From Nigrospora sphaerica (Eukaryota; Ascomycota; Sordariomycetes; Amphisphaeriales; Apiosporaceae), in NCBI GenBank assembly GCA_018287875.1, contig JAGVVL010000001.1:4650001-4714000 (forward strand): DNA of 64,000 nt, read 5' to 3'. Position 1 is the first letter of the stretch, and the number at the start of each line of letters is the position of its first letter. Both the position numbers and the translations under genes were made by a program. The notes under the pieces are model-generated. The model did no database searches and was not told the origin of the DNA. It saw nothing but the letters and a program-made list of their open reading frames with translations. This document shows positions 13,195-24,613 of this stretch, in pieces.

Positions 13195-13802
13195 ATGGTT
13201 AAGGGCGAAGCCACTCAGACCAAGATCCACTACAAGGGCACCAACACGGACGAGGACTTCATCATCTTCGTCGACGATGCCGAGACGATGAAAAAGTGGA
13301 AGGAGGACAAGAGCATTCCCATGGCTCACTTCATTTCGACCTTCAAGATCTTTGTTACCCACAAGTACGTTTGTTCCTTGCCCTCGCCCTCGCCTCTCCA
13401 GCCGGCAGCAGCAGCCGGCAGCATCATGAGCAGTAGCTAACGCACCCGGCTTGTACAGGCAAGGCACTCAGGGTCAGTACGACGGTGCCGCCAAGTCAAC
13501 TCTCGAGAACGAGTTTGGCACCTCGGTCGACGAGGACGTGATTAAGCAGATTATCGAGAAGGGCAACGTGGAGACTTCAGAGGTAGGCGACTCGCCCCGA
13601 CCTTCCTAGCCGTACCCCTACTCTCCTTGCCAGAGCTGTGACATGACGACGGCACTTGGTCTTGGCCCACCCTTTGACTCGAAGCTACGTCGCGCACACG
13701 TGTGGCTGACCATTGTCTCTGCTGCAGTTCCCCGGCCGCCAGGGTAACAAGAACGACGCCAAGACGGGCTCCATTGTCAACGGCCAGCCCGGCGCCCGCT
13801 AA
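13195..13802 (+). CDS. RTC3: Rtc3-like protein, SBDS N-terminal fold
   Basis: Small protein of the SBDS-fold family (yeast Rtc3/YHR087W), linked in yeast to RNA metabolism and telomere capping phenotypes; exact role unknown. Three exons, 13195-13364, 13459-13582 and 13728-13802, give 122 residues. The whole chain is one SBDS-like domain (IHYKGTNTDEDFIIFVDD, IPMAHFISTFKIFVTH, KSTLENEFGTSVDEDVIKQ, IIEKG) plus a short polar tail beginning FPGRQGNKND. It lacks the two C-terminal domains of the true ribosome maturation factor Sdo1, as expected for Rtc3. Introns are 94 and 145 bp. Confidence 0.93.
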
Positions 13803-14903
13803 GGGGGGGTGAAGTGGACGATCAGGACGCGAGGAAGATGGAGGAAAAATCACAACTGCCCACCACGTGCCCACTGACCGGCTCTGGGCTCGAAAGGCCC
13901 AGGACGCATCATCCGACATGGGATTTGATAAGGGCCCCGGTCGTCCCGGTCGCTATTATGCGGGGTACACCGTGAATGGAGGGGGTGCGTCATGAGCTAA
14001 ATCGCAGATAGCCCGCTTACCGCCTGACGGGCCTGCGGATGCATTACGGTCTAATGAGTAAAATGCCTAATGAGCACACCCACGTCCCCAATCTACCACC
14101 TCACGTGACGCTAGCAGTGTAGAACGCCCTATGCAGCAATGCCCTTGCCGCCGTCGTCGTCGGGCTGTCTTTATTCCCTCGGCGCCACAGGGAGATTGTC
14201 CACGACCGTCGGCATCGAAACTTTTGTATATAGCGGGCGACGCCGCGGCCCGCCTGAGGCGTACCGTCTCAGTTGGCAGCATCATCATGGTCAGGAACAG
14301 GAAAGGCATAACAATGGCGGGAAACCCATCCCCACGCCATTTTCGCCGCTCTCTCTCTCTCTATCCCTCTATCCCTCTCCCTCCCCCTTCCTCAGGACCC
14401 CAAGTGATCGCATTCCCCCGAACGCGTGGGGGGAAGGGGGGGTGATGCTATCTGAACGACACATAGGCACCGGATCACGAGCCTTTCGAGTCGATGGGCA
14501 GACGGGCGGGGCGGGTGCTCCCGTCCGCTGCTTTTCCAAGTTAGTGTGCCCATCTGTGGGCACGGCGGCCCCCACTGAGAGGGAAAGAAGTTTAAAAAAA
14601 AAGCAAGAGGTAGCAGTCAAAGTCGCTTCTCGTCGTACAACCACGGCCGAGGGGCGCCGCGTAGGCATAAGCTTACAGATATTGCCTGGCTGTCAAGAAA
14701 TCCATACATTATATGATTGGAGGTATACTTTTGTATTCGTTGTTTGGGTAGGTCCCGACCTGTTCAAGTCAATATTTGCGGGGGGTGGGTTGCCGTCATG
14801 CCGCTTCATCCCGGCTGTGTGTGTGTGGGTGGGTGGCTTGGAGTGAGAGATAGAGAAGAGATCCGTCCTCGTACCGCCCCTTCCGTTGTCGATTTCCCCC
14901 GTA

Positions 14904-14927
14904 CGTCGTCGTCGTCGTCGTCGTCGT
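14904..14927 (+). repeat. (CGT)8 microsatellite
   Basis: Eight perfect CGT units followed by CAT CGT. It lies outside any supported reading frame. Confidence 0.9.
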
Positions 14928-15344
14928 CATCGTCTTGTCTCTGCCATCCCAGCCGCGACACCCGTAGGGCTGGTTTGATGTAGTGTTTCGCCTGGTCCCA
15001 TGTCGTATGAGCAAGGCGCGACTGCGCCCGGAAGGGCTCTACAGTCCGTTAATGCGGGCTTTTGGGGAGGGGGGCTGGTTTCACTGCCTACTGTGTAAGA
15101 GGCATGGGTACCCGTATCGAACACCGTTGCTGGCCTTCGCTTAACCCCAGCCAACCAGGGGGCAACCCGTCGGAGAGTCTGATGGGCGTCCAGAAGCCGC
15201 CATTTGGCTGGCTGACTATGCCAGGAAACCCACGTATTAGTTAGTCTAGCCACGCGCCGCACATACACAATCACGGCAACGGGAAGATCTGGGGCTAGTT
15301 ATGCAGGATTCTCCGCGTCATGTATGTTGTAAGGGTATATTTAA

Positions 15345-15700
15345 TCAGGATGATATTGCATCGTGAAGCCGGAATCCGTCGGTGGGGCGAGAGGGAATGC
15401 GGCAAGGCGTGGGATGGCCAAAGGCCTGGGCATCCGGCCTTGTCACCCCAGGCGGACCTTGGAGAGCCTTCTTCAACTCGTGGGCGGCGCGCCTCATCCT
15501 CTCCTCACCGCCGGCCCTTTGGCGGTAGAGACCTCCCTCCTTCTGGCGGGCACTCTCACTCGCCACCGGCCCACGCCGGATAGCCTCTGCTCAACCGCAT
15601 CCCCCCCATCTCACTGCGAGTGGAAATCGTGAGCCTCTTCATCGTCCGGCATGCTCCTCCGTACGGAGTGACCCGTAGACTTGTCCACCCAACCCTGCAT
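15345..15700 (-). CDS. Candidate small two-exon protein, uncertain
   Basis: Not recognised. On the minus strand a coding-like exon starts at the ATG ending at 15700 (MQGWVDKSTGHSVRRSMPDD, then an acidic/His stretch) and meets a GTGAGA donor at 15614. A second coding-like frame follows in 15345-15566 (QKEGGLYRQRAGGEERMRRA, then AHELKKALQ). Joining them in frame needs a non-standard GAG-type acceptor, so the model is weak. A conserved hydrophilic small protein or a decayed gene would both fit. RNA evidence would settle it. Confidence 0.25.
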
Positions 15701-16015
15701 CGCTACCACATGAGAGAGGGGGGTGACCGGTCGTCTTCCGCTCGAGTCCTCCGCGTCGGGTCGAAGTGGCTGATCTCGAATCGAGGCCAAGTTATAAACA
15801 AAAACGCCGTGGAACGTGCCAGGAAGGCTATGAAAGGAAACGCGGGCTGCCTCGACGAATGCAGGCGGTATACAATGCAGGAATCGGGTCTTGGTGGTTG
15901 CTTCATTAGAATCAAATACGAGCCATATGTGTGGACAGGTACGGAGCTCCGTGGTCGCCCAGGGGCGTGTCGGACGCGTTGCAGGACGCAAAAGACTCCG
16001 GTACGATCTGCCTTT

Positions 16016-16593
16016 CTATGCTTTGGATGGACCGCGACCCCGCTGGGGAAGAGTCCATGGCTTCGCGCAGATGATCTGATGGGACGGCCGGGTTAGCTGG
16101 TGAATCGCCGTCGGCCTGGATAGGGCCCGGCATCAAGTTTGGAACATACCTCTCCTTCGCTGTAGGCCCAAAAGTAGACAACCATGGCCACGAGATAATA
16201 GAGGCCGGCGTTGGTCCCTTGGTAGATGAGGAGGGCGGCAAGAGAGAAAAGCGGAAGAGCGGCCAGGCGGGCCTCGATGCTGCGGTGGATCGACGAGCCG
16301 GCCACAAATTTCAGGGGCCACTCCCACGCCAACATGGCAAAGCCCATGAGGACGTTGATGATCTGTAATACCGGCGCGGGTTTCATGGCCGGGTCGAGGC
16401 TCTTGGTGAGAAAGTCGAAGAAAATCTTCGGCCAGAAGATGCTCTCAAAGCCGGCAGCTACCTGATCTAGAGCACAAGCGTGTTAGTGATTTGGTCCTGC
16501 CAGGGGGCGGGGTTCATTCGTCCGCTTCCACCTACAAGTTGCAGCCGAGATGGTGATGAGCCTCGCCCAGTGGTTCTTGATGAGTCTGCCCAT
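16016..16593 (-). CDS. Small multi-pass membrane protein (DUF7727-type)
   Basis: Function unknown; I recognise it as a conserved fungal family that I recall as DUF7727. Three exons, complement of 16016-16075, 16150-16466 and 16536-16593, give 144 residues. It opens MGRLIKNHWARLITISAATY, followed by QVAAGFESIFWPKIFFDFLT. Three or four hydrophobic segments follow: around IINVLMGFAMLAWEWPLKFV, ALPLFSLAALLIYQG and LYYLVAMVVYFWAYSEG. The last exon encodes IICAKPWTLPQRGRGPSKA. Introns are 69 and 74 bp. An alternative short readthrough of intron 2 would end differently and lose the conserved tail. The membrane it resides in is not shown by the sequence. Confidence 0.88.
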
Positions 16594-19500
16594 TTTGCCG
16601 GTTCGCGAAAGTGATTGTTCGAGTTGCTTCGGAGAAATCGGTCTCGCTTCTGCTCGTGCTGACTCGTTCTCCTTCGTCCGTCTTTCGCGATTCCTCCTTT
16701 TTTTTCCGATGGCGTAGATGAACCAAGCTTTCCAAATCCCGAGACGACCAAACCAAATTACCCAAGTATAACCAAGATAAGCAGAGAAGATGTTGATGGA
16801 GAAAAAACGTCAAGCCTCTCTCGTACAGTTGAATAAAGCGGAGTCGAAGTGAAGGTAAATGCAAGGTAGCCGGACCTGCGGAAGCGTTGAACAGAAGTTG
16901 CCGATATGAAAGAAGGCTATCGACAGGCGAGTGCACAGCGCTAGCGAAAAGAAAAAGAAGGGCGAGAAGCAGGAGCCGGAAGGATGGGCAGGGCTGGGGA
17001 GATGGCCCGGTCTATATCAAGGGCCAACGGCTTCGGGGGGTGGTGGAGAGGACGCGCTCGCGTGGAGTACGTGCTGAGGACCCAGGCAGACCGGGATGGG
17101 GGGATATGGGACGCTCCTGACTTGAGGCTGAAGCTTTAGTTGGAGATCCAGGTTCTCGTAATCTGATCTATGATGACGGCAGGCATCCAAGCGGCATTCT
17201 CTGCTTCCGTGATGTTTCTTCGTGGGCGGGGGCGTTTCCACGGTGGGACGAGGGGGCGTGGCAGGCCTGGATCGGGAAACAAGCACCGGTACCTAAGGTT
17301 GGTATCAAGGTAGGCAAAACGGGCGACAGTCTGTGTCTGGCGGGCCTACCGACCCAACGTTGGCAACGGCGAGGGCGAGTATGATGTTCGACAGGGATGT
17401 GGGGTCGAGCGCCAGTTCAGGAGTCGGACGAAGCGTTGCGGCTCTGTCGGGTCGCATTAAAGAGGGTTGAGGATCAGACAAGACTGCACCAGGGGGTGTG
17501 GGAGAGGGTGCATTATGAAGCAACAGGAGGTCTTCCCATGTATGAGAGAGCCGATCCTCCGACATGCGGGAGGCTGCCCGTTTAAGAAGTAGCACGGCAT
17601 GGGCGACGTGCTTCCTGCCACCGGCGAGCGCCTACGGCCACGACCACGACCACGCCCACGGCCAAGACGGCCGGCGAAGTGCCAACGGGCCAATGCCAGG
17701 GAGCGAAGAGCGGGTGGAGGCGGCGGCGGGCCTGATTTGGGCCTGCGTGCCCGGCTCAGCCATTGTTGCAGAACCCGTGATGTGCATGAGGGCCATCGCG
17801 AGGGCGGCTGCTCGCCGTGATGGGGTGCGTATCTGTCCCCAGAATAGGCCCGCCGTGGGAAAAACGGGTGTGATTGGGCTGCGTGGGCGGTTACAATGAT
17901 CGAGTGCGGCCTATCAAGAGCGACAATTCCTCATCTGATGCAGAGACGAGCATTGGGGGGGCCGGCGCTATCCCCGTTCCTCCGTCCCTCCCTGCCTCCC
18001 CTGGACAGGGACCCCGGCCCTAGCCCCACCACAAATCGGTACGGGGGTACAGCACAGTCCTGTGCCGTTCCGTCCGCAACTTCTCATCTCCAGCGGCTTG
18101 AGGCTATCCGTGGTTGTCTTTTCACGGCATTAGTGTAGGCACTTGCTGGTCGGCATAGGGCATTTTGTACGAGATAGCACCTATCAGGTAGGTAGGGGGT
18201 ATTTGACCAACGGCTAGGTGAGAAGCGAGCAACATCCTACAAGTCATGCCGGCAGGGCTTCCGATGGCTCACTCATCACATCACCACTTCATCCCTCTTC
18301 TTCGCTTTTGCATGCTTTACCTCGTCGTGGAGCACCACAGACTTGGCCCAGAGGGCTGGGAGAAAACAATCTTCCGAGAACCGCCTATCGCTCCTCTCCC
18401 CGCTTGACGCCCAGCCATTACCCGAGGTGGCCATCAAGCCATCAGCGTCCGATGCTTTGTTTCGGGTCTCTCGAGAATCTGCCACTACGTCGTATAGCTC
18501 ATTTATCCTTAAAAGATGGGTACCGGCCAAGCTACCGGGCCTCCTGCCCGGGGCCCCTGTGACAGGCTGACCGGCTAGCTTTATGAGGTACCTAGGTACC
18601 TACCTATGTAGCCATGCCCAAAATCCCAGCTCCGACCTGAGTGACGCTGCCGAATGCTGGCCCTCTGCCTGGCTTCTGTTCTGTTCCCGCCCCGCAGAGT
18701 GGCCGTACGAAAATGCTTGCTGCAGGTAGTTACTACTACTTGGGGTGGCAGGTTGGCAAGAGGGGCGGCGAGGCAACGATGCTGGGGTCCGGAACCGGGG
18801 CAGGTTTCGAGCCCTGCGAGCTGAGGCACTTGGGGTTTGGAAAAATCCGATGGCCTCCAGCTTTTTTTCCTTCACCCCATGGTCACTGCCAAGTCGGTGG
18901 GCACTCGGCCAGCCGCCGCTTTGAGACATCTGATCTCTGCGGTATTTCGCCTACCAGTGCCATGGAGGTCGACTCCACCCGTACCACAGACGCACGCGCG
19001 TATCGTGGGCACTTCGTCTCCGTGCCGGGCTTCTCGCATAGCCATCTCTGCCACGAGATGTGGCGTGCCGATCGTCTGAACAGGACAAGAGACGACCAGG
19101 TGCGTTTCGGACGACACAACGGCCCATTGTTTGCGCTGGCCTTGTCTGGTTAATTCATATCAATGCAAAGGCTGAATGGTGCGGAGTCCACCATCCCACT
19201 GTCTCTGACTACGGCTGTTTGGTTAGATCCGCAAACCCGCTCTAAGCGCAATCAAGGCCTCCTCAAAAAGCTGGACCGGGCAGCTGGGCTAACTCCGCGC
19301 CATTGCGACCACGATTTTGCCGTGCGAGCCGTACTTGTCCGAGCCGCAGAGACGAGGCCAGTCTTGCCGTCCGCCTTGCTCGTCTCGGTGCTGTGTCGTA
19401 TGGAAGTTTCGCGGGCCCAAGCAGGATACTAAGAAACGCAGGCAGCGTCCCCGCACTCACGGGAACAAACGGGGGGGCTGCTTTGCAGATTCGATGTGCG

Positions 19501-20394
19501 GTGTGCCGCATGGCCCCGCTCCGCCTGCGTCTGTGTTGAGGCTATCCTCGTCGGCGGCTCTATACCCAATCTGATTGGGCCCTGCCGGACAAAGCACACA
19601 TGGCGCAAGCAGCTGAGGACTGGAAAAGCAGCCCGCCCATACTATGACCGTACTGCAGTATAGTCATCCTGCACACATGGTGGGACTGAGGGACCCGCCT
19701 AACAAGACCTGAAGGCTTCCATCTTCAGTGTCGAAGTCCTATCAACCGGCAAGGCGGTACCTCATATATAGGAAACCTAACCTTAAGATGTGGGCCTGAA
19801 GCGCTGAACGCTGGATGCACGATACGACTACACGCGCCCGGCACATGGATAGCTTCGGATTATCACGACTGGTAGCCGTCAACGTCCGGGCTTGGGAGAG
19901 CACCGGCCTGTGCAGCCGCAAGACCCCTGCCGCCTATCCCGACAGTCTGGTCATATCTATCTCGACGTCTGCACGCTATCAAGCCCATGTAAGGGACTCA
20001 CGACCGTCCCGTTCAGTGTTCGGCCCCGTGCGCATCGAGGGAATAAGATGATACACTATACCCACTGGAGATATGTAGCCAGCAGTGTTTCCTGTTCCCG
20101 AGTGCCTGATCTTCGACGCCAACCATATTTAAATGGTTCAGGGACCGGGACACATATCCTTGGGTCGTCTCCGGCGGTATATTTACTTAACAGGTGTTAA
20201 CCCTTAACCACCTATACTTTACTACCGTGACGACCCGATTGGGCTGTAGAGGCCGGCTGTGAATGTCTATAGCAAGAATATAGCTCATATCGCGATGAGA
20301 AACACCACGAGTCACATAAAATAACCTGCCCTGCCTTCTTTTGATGCGATTGCTCCAAGGCCGGTAGACCAGTCCAAGGGGGCGGCGATGACCA
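16594..20394. other. 3.8-kb gene-poor region
   Basis: No convincing gene on either strand. Candidate frames are short, low-complexity or rich in rare residues. A palindromic TACCTAGGTA cluster lies at 18587-18611, with other TAGGTA motifs near 17289 and 18185. The part next to 16594 is the promoter of the minus-strand membrane protein gene; the part next to 20395 is the 3' flank of the unknown gene. Confidence 0.55.
18587..18611. repeat. TACCTAGGTA palindrome cluster
   Basis: Overlapping GGTACCTAGGTACC and TACCTACCTA units form a 25-bp palindromic block. It is the densest example of a motif family scattered through the intergenic DNA of this window. Confidence 0.7.
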
Positions 20395-21382
20395 TCAGGT
20401 GCCATCGATGGCTATCTCTTCTCTCCAGAAATTGATAAGCCGCTCCGCCTGTGCCATTCCGACGTACTCTTTCAAGCCTTCTTGTCCCGATGACGTCGTT
20501 GCTTGCTGGGCTAAACCCTTTAGATCTTTGGTCCGGTGACTCAAAAGGCTGACAGTACGCCCCGAAAGTGGTTGTCTGTCTGAACAGTAAGGGAGAAGGA
20601 CTTGTGTGCCCTGGACCTTCGTCCTCAAGCCCCCACCAGTGCTGATTTGCATGTGGAACGCCGACAGACTAGCGGACACCGCATCCAAAGACGCAACGGG
20701 GATTATGGGCATCCTCTATTCCGTACAATATTAAGTGTCAGTGCTTGTCAACTCAATGTTTGTGGGGCATATTTCGGGGCTTGGTTGGCAAGAAAAGGGA
20801 GTCGAATGTAAGTAGAGCACACAGTCAAACGCCGGTGGATACGGGAGCAAAGAAACAGTAAAGGAGAAGAAGAATAAGAAGACCGATGGTTGCCTACGTA
20901 CAAAGCTGTGTCCAAGCCTGTTGTTTGTCAGTTGTGTCGAGCATGCCGTGCTGGTAGAGAGCTTGATATTTGGCAAGGACTTACTCCAGCTGCAGGGCCA
21001 TGAGTGAAAACACGGCACTGCCCTTGGCGCTTGCCTTCATGAGGAACACTATGGCCACATGCTGGCCTCCGTTCAGATTGTAGAGACGTTCGATGCGTTC
21101 TGTGGTCCCTTCTGCGCCAAGTTCGCTGGGTGATAGTAGTATCGCCCGAAACGCCGCAGCCGAAGGTTGGCACTGAGTGGAACGGAACGGCATAGCTATA
21201 TCGTGGGTATTGAGAGTAGCCTCTGGCGGAACATCGTCAGTCATAAGTTGGAACGAAGCATGGGGGTATATAAGGCTGAGCTTGCCCTTCCATCTGGGAT
21301 TGCTTCCTTGTAGGAGATGGGCTGGGAGGGGTGCCCAGTCCGGCCGCTTGCGGACCGACGAGCAGATGAGGGCGGTGTCCAT
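20395..21382 (-). CDS. Conserved-looking protein of unknown function
   Basis: Not assigned to a family. Two exons, complement of 20395-20713 and 20985-21382, give about 238 residues in an unbroken frame. Exon 1 holds MDTALICSSVRKRPDWAPLP and then LQGSNPRWKGKLSLIYPHAS, and further on FRAILLSPSELGAEGTTERI, LNGGQHVAIVFLM and AVFSLMALQLE. Exon 2 continues MPIIPVASLDAVSASLSAFH and ends AERLINFWREEIAIDGT. The alternation of hydrophobic strands and amphipathic helices suggests a compact alpha/beta domain rather than a random frame. The 271-bp intron is longer than all others here and could hide a small extra exon. The donor is a canonical GTAAGT; the acceptor (AGAG, then GATG) was chosen to keep frame. 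No signal peptide or membrane segment. The start could lie further upstream. Confidence 0.6.
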
Positions 21383-22019
21383 GGCTCACCGGGGTGAGCA
21401 CTTCAAGTCCTAGTTGTAATGGGCAGTAGCTGACGTGAACTGATGTTTAAAGAGGTGAATAACCTCCACCACTTGTGGCATTGAGTCTGCCGGCTGACTC
21501 CTGACGTGGTCGAGGATTATTGTAGAACCGACTGAGCCAGGCAGCGCATCCACGCCAATTCCCGGAGGGGGGAAGCTTTGACTGTGCCTTCCTAGAAATC
21601 AGTCGTTTCGATATTGGCAAGCGCTTGTGAACCTGAGGGGCAGTCATAACCCCGCCTTTTTTCACAGCGCACGCTTTTTGCTCTGGCAACCACGCGTACG
21701 GTCTCTTTTGTACCCTCTGTCTACTACGAAGTAGATACACATAGTACAAAGAACGTCAACGACATCGGAAAGCGAAAAGGAATGGTAAGCTAAGTATATA
21801 AATCTATGTTGGTCTCTAAATGGCTCTCATACCACTCACTACATGGGGTGGGGGGGGGGGGGGGGGGTTACTTCACCGCCAGGCGGCGGTATAAAATACA
21901 GGGCCAATGCTACATGGGAAGGGAGATCGTTGTCTCACCCAGCAATCGCTTGGTTGCCAGCGCGGCAGAGTAGTACCTCTCAAAGCTGAAGGCCGCACGC
22001 CTCTACGTGCCGGTCAACC
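21383..22019. other. Intergenic region with poly-G tract
   Basis: Upstream flank of the unknown gene and 3' flank of the OPA3-like gene. It holds the 18-base G run at 21850-21867. A 100-codon minus frame at 21447-21749 has no family resemblance. Confidence 0.6.
21850..21867 (+). repeat. Poly-G run of 18
   Basis: Eighteen consecutive G preceded by GGGGT, about 150 bp past the stop codon of the OPA3-like gene. Capable in principle of forming a G-quadruplex, but long homopolymers are also prone to length error in assembly. Confidence 0.85.
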
Positions 22020-22749
22020 TCACGACGCCGGCGGCGGGGCAGAGGTGGACGTTGAGGGCAACAGAGGTTTCTTCGTCTTGGGATCACTCAACCCCCGAAG
22101 GGCTTCCTCCAAGGCTAGTACCCGGTTCTCCTGCCGCTTCTTCTCCTCTTCACGCTCCGACTCGATGGCTTCTAATTTGGCCTTCAGCTCCTGGATTATC
22201 TCGGCGTTGTGGTCGGGCTTCTGCGACGACTTCCACCACTCGTAGACAACCAAGACGACGGCCACCCCTAGAATAAAAGCATCGCCAAGGACATCAGCGA
22301 ACAGGTCCACTGCCTTGTCCTCTGGAAGCGGCCTGAATTTCCTCTTCCATATGCTAAGGAACCGGGCCGGTTGGCTTGTCCGGCGGACGGCCGATGCGCC
22401 GTGCTTGGCTTTCAGTTCGTTTTCTTTTCTGACTTGCTCCTCCGTCTTGACCGTCGGGGCCTCGGCCTTCTCTTTGGCGCGCGCCTCGGCGGCGACGTCT
22501 CGAAGCAAGGCCACCGACATGCGCATGTTCAGCTGGTGTATGGATTGGCCGTAGCGGGCGGCGAAGCGGCGGAAGCCCGGGTGGTCGTGTGCCTGGCGTT
22601 TGATGCGGTTCTAGGCGACGGCAGCCGTGTCAGCCGGAAAACCACCGTCACCCACGTGTAGGGGAGTGTCACGGTAAACTCACGGCGCCATATTTGGATA
22701 CGTGACGGACGAAGAGAGAGGCGAGCTTGAACAGAGGCAGGGCGACCAT
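22020..22749 (-). CDS. OPA3-like mitochondrial protein
   Basis: Member of the OPA3 family, membrane-associated proteins of mitochondria linked to mitochondrial shape. Two exons, complement of 22020-22610 and 22684-22749, give 218 residues. The N-terminus MVALPLFKLASLFVRHVSKY and then the exon 2 start NRIKRQAHDHPGFRRFAARY are typical of the family. RMSVALLRDVAAEARAKEKA follows. A hydrophobic segment DAFILGVAVVLVVYEWW is followed by a coiled-coil (AEIIQELKAKLEAIESEREE) and a Pro/Ser tail. The 73-bp intron has a GTGAGT donor. The next feature upstream (510 bp) is the Tc1/mariner element, which may have altered the promoter. Confidence 0.93.
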
Positions 22750-23259
22750 CTTGCCATGCCCGGACCCGTGCGGAGGGGTCCTCGTAGCACTATTGCGGCG
22801 TGCCGGGGCTCCAGGGCATGCACAGGACGAGTGTTCCGGGGATTTGGCTTGCCGGGCAATGCGCTCCCCGACTCGTGGCACAAATAAACCGGTAGCGGTA
22901 GTATAGGTAGTTAGTTTGGTAGTACGTGAAGGTCGAGTTCTTGGCTGGTGCTCATAATGCCAACCAATGCCCACGTCCTGTCGTCTTGCCCGCCGCTGGA
23001 AGAGCCCCAGCTAGCTTTCCTACAGTGGGTCCCGAACGAGAAACGGACCTGCGGCCTCATCATCCAGGAATTTCCAATGAGGACAAGCTAGTTCGGAGCT
23101 CACGGCTGTCGTTCGGCAGTCCGGTTTCCCAGGAAGTCCCTCGTAGTTAAACAGGCACGTCCTTGTCGCGTACATATACGCTCTACCTGCGGGGCGAGCG
23201 CTTGTTTGGGTTTAGAATACCTTGTGTTGAATTCAGGCAAAGAAGAGGAGGTAGGTAGG
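22750..23259. other. OPA3-like gene upstream region
   Basis: 510 bp between the OPA3-like start and the transposon. It holds TAGGTA motifs near 22903 and 23250. No gene. Confidence 0.6.
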
Positions 23260-23261
23260 TA

Positions 23262-23289
23262 AAATCACTGGACAAAAGTCTGCGCACAG
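23262..23289 (+). repeat. Left terminal inverted repeat
   Basis: 28-bp terminal repeat of the mariner element, 25 of 28 positions identical to the reverse complement of 24614-24641. Confidence 0.9.
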
Positions 23290-23369
23290 GCCACCCCCCT
23301 CGTGCCAACTTCACGACATCAACATAACCACCCTATCTCTTCATCTGCCCATAACTCGCTTAATTAGCC

Positions 23370-24496
23370 ATGGATATGCACGAATTTGGTCGCATTTTAA
23401 CCGCAGAGCGCAAGCCTAACGGACAGTTTAGCCCTGAGGCTGTCGCGGCTATTGTAGCTTTCGCTATATGCGGTCAACCGCATAGTGCCATTGCAAAGGC
23501 CTTCGGAACGCGTCGACGCGAAACTATCACCAACCTTGTGAGGCGCGTCACTCAACGGGAAACAACAAAACCTAAGAAAAGAAGTGGTCGACCGCGTAGG
23601 TTAACCTCTCGACAAGAGCGTTACGTATTTCAATTAATACGGAGGAAGCCGCGCGCCACGTGGAAAGAGATCTGCGTCGAGAGAGACGCTCTCTTCGACC
23701 CTCGACTTAGGACCTTCTCTGCAAGGACGGCGAAGCGCGCTCTTCGTAAGAGACATATCGGCCACTGGCGCGCTGCGAAGCGTATTCTCCTCACTAAAGA
23801 AGACGCTATACAGAGGCTTCGTTTCTGCCGTGAGTGGTCCTCTAAAGACGCTCAAGAGCTGCTTATGCGATGCCTCTTCTCCGACGAATGCACGATTCAA
23901 AACGAACCCTCTAAACCTGGCGAATGGGTGTTCCGGTACGCGCGCGAGCGCTTCCGTGAGGACCTCGTGAACCCTCTGCCACACTCAAGGCCTCGTATCA
24001 GCCTTATGGTATGGGGTATGGTGTGGCAGAGGGATGACGAGTCTGGGATGTCCCCCTCATTTTCTGTGAGGGTGATCCGGACTCTGCACGTAAGGGCTTC
24101 ACCTCTACCCGCTATATGGAGGTCCTAGAGGAAGGACTCGTGCCTCTATATGAGGCTGGAGACCTCTTCATGCAAGATAATGCGCGTATACATCGCTCGC
24201 ATGCGGTCCGGGACTTCCTCGAAAGTAAGGGCATTTGGACGATTAAGTGGCCTGCTCATAGCCCCGACCTCAACCCTATTGAGCAAGTCTGGAGGGCCCT
24301 AAAGCTTAAGATATATGAAATCGAGCCTCGTTTTCAATATCTGAAAGATAACATAAACGATTACGCGTATGCGAGGGAGATAATCGAGTTGGCGTGGAGT
24401 GAGCTAGATCACGGCCTCATTTTAAAGCTATTAAAGTCAATCCCACGGCGTATAGCAGCGGTACTTCGCGCAAGAGGCTGGTATAGCCATTATTAA
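23370..24496 (+). pseudogene. Tc1-family DDE transposase, frameshifted
   Basis: Transposase that would cut and paste the surrounding element. The first frame (from ATG 23370) has N-terminal helix-turn-helix regions (EAVAAIVAFAICGQPHSAIA, KKRSGRPRRLTSRQERYVF) and the first catalytic Asp in FSDECTI. The second frame carries the second Asp in MQDNARIHRS and the Glu in SPDLNPIEQVW, spaced 34 residues apart (DD34E, Tc1 type). The frames change near 24050-24060; alignment logic places the loss of one base in or next to the C run at 24052-24056. Otherwise the product would be about 375 residues, a normal length. No stop codons interrupt either part, so inactivation is recent or the shift is a sequencing error. 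Codon use is more A/T-rich than the host genes. Confidence 0.9.
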
Positions 24497-24613
24497 ACTA
24501 CAATTCGAGAGTTTTCTTTTAAAAAAACCCCTACTTAATTTGCTATCGAATTGAGTGCGTGAGTTGTAATAAAAGTTGAAGGGTAGAAATTAGCGAGTGG
24601 TTGGTGATGTAGT

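Larger units (their letters stand above)
13803..16015. other. Intergenic region with trinucleotide repeat
   Basis: No confident gene. It contains a (CGT)8 run at 14904-14927 and a doubtful two-exon candidate at 15345-15700 (-), listed separately. A 235-codon plus-strand frame at 14139-14846 is low-complexity and not supported. Confidence 0.55.

Noticed and set aside
14139..14846. 235-codon plus-strand frame
   Set aside because: Built on CT repeats and low-complexity sequence; no domain.
18795..18825. TTCGAGC loop with flanking GCAGG/CCTGC, like a tRNA T-arm
   Set aside because: The obligatory G before the loop is missing and no acceptor, D or anticodon arms can be folded around it.
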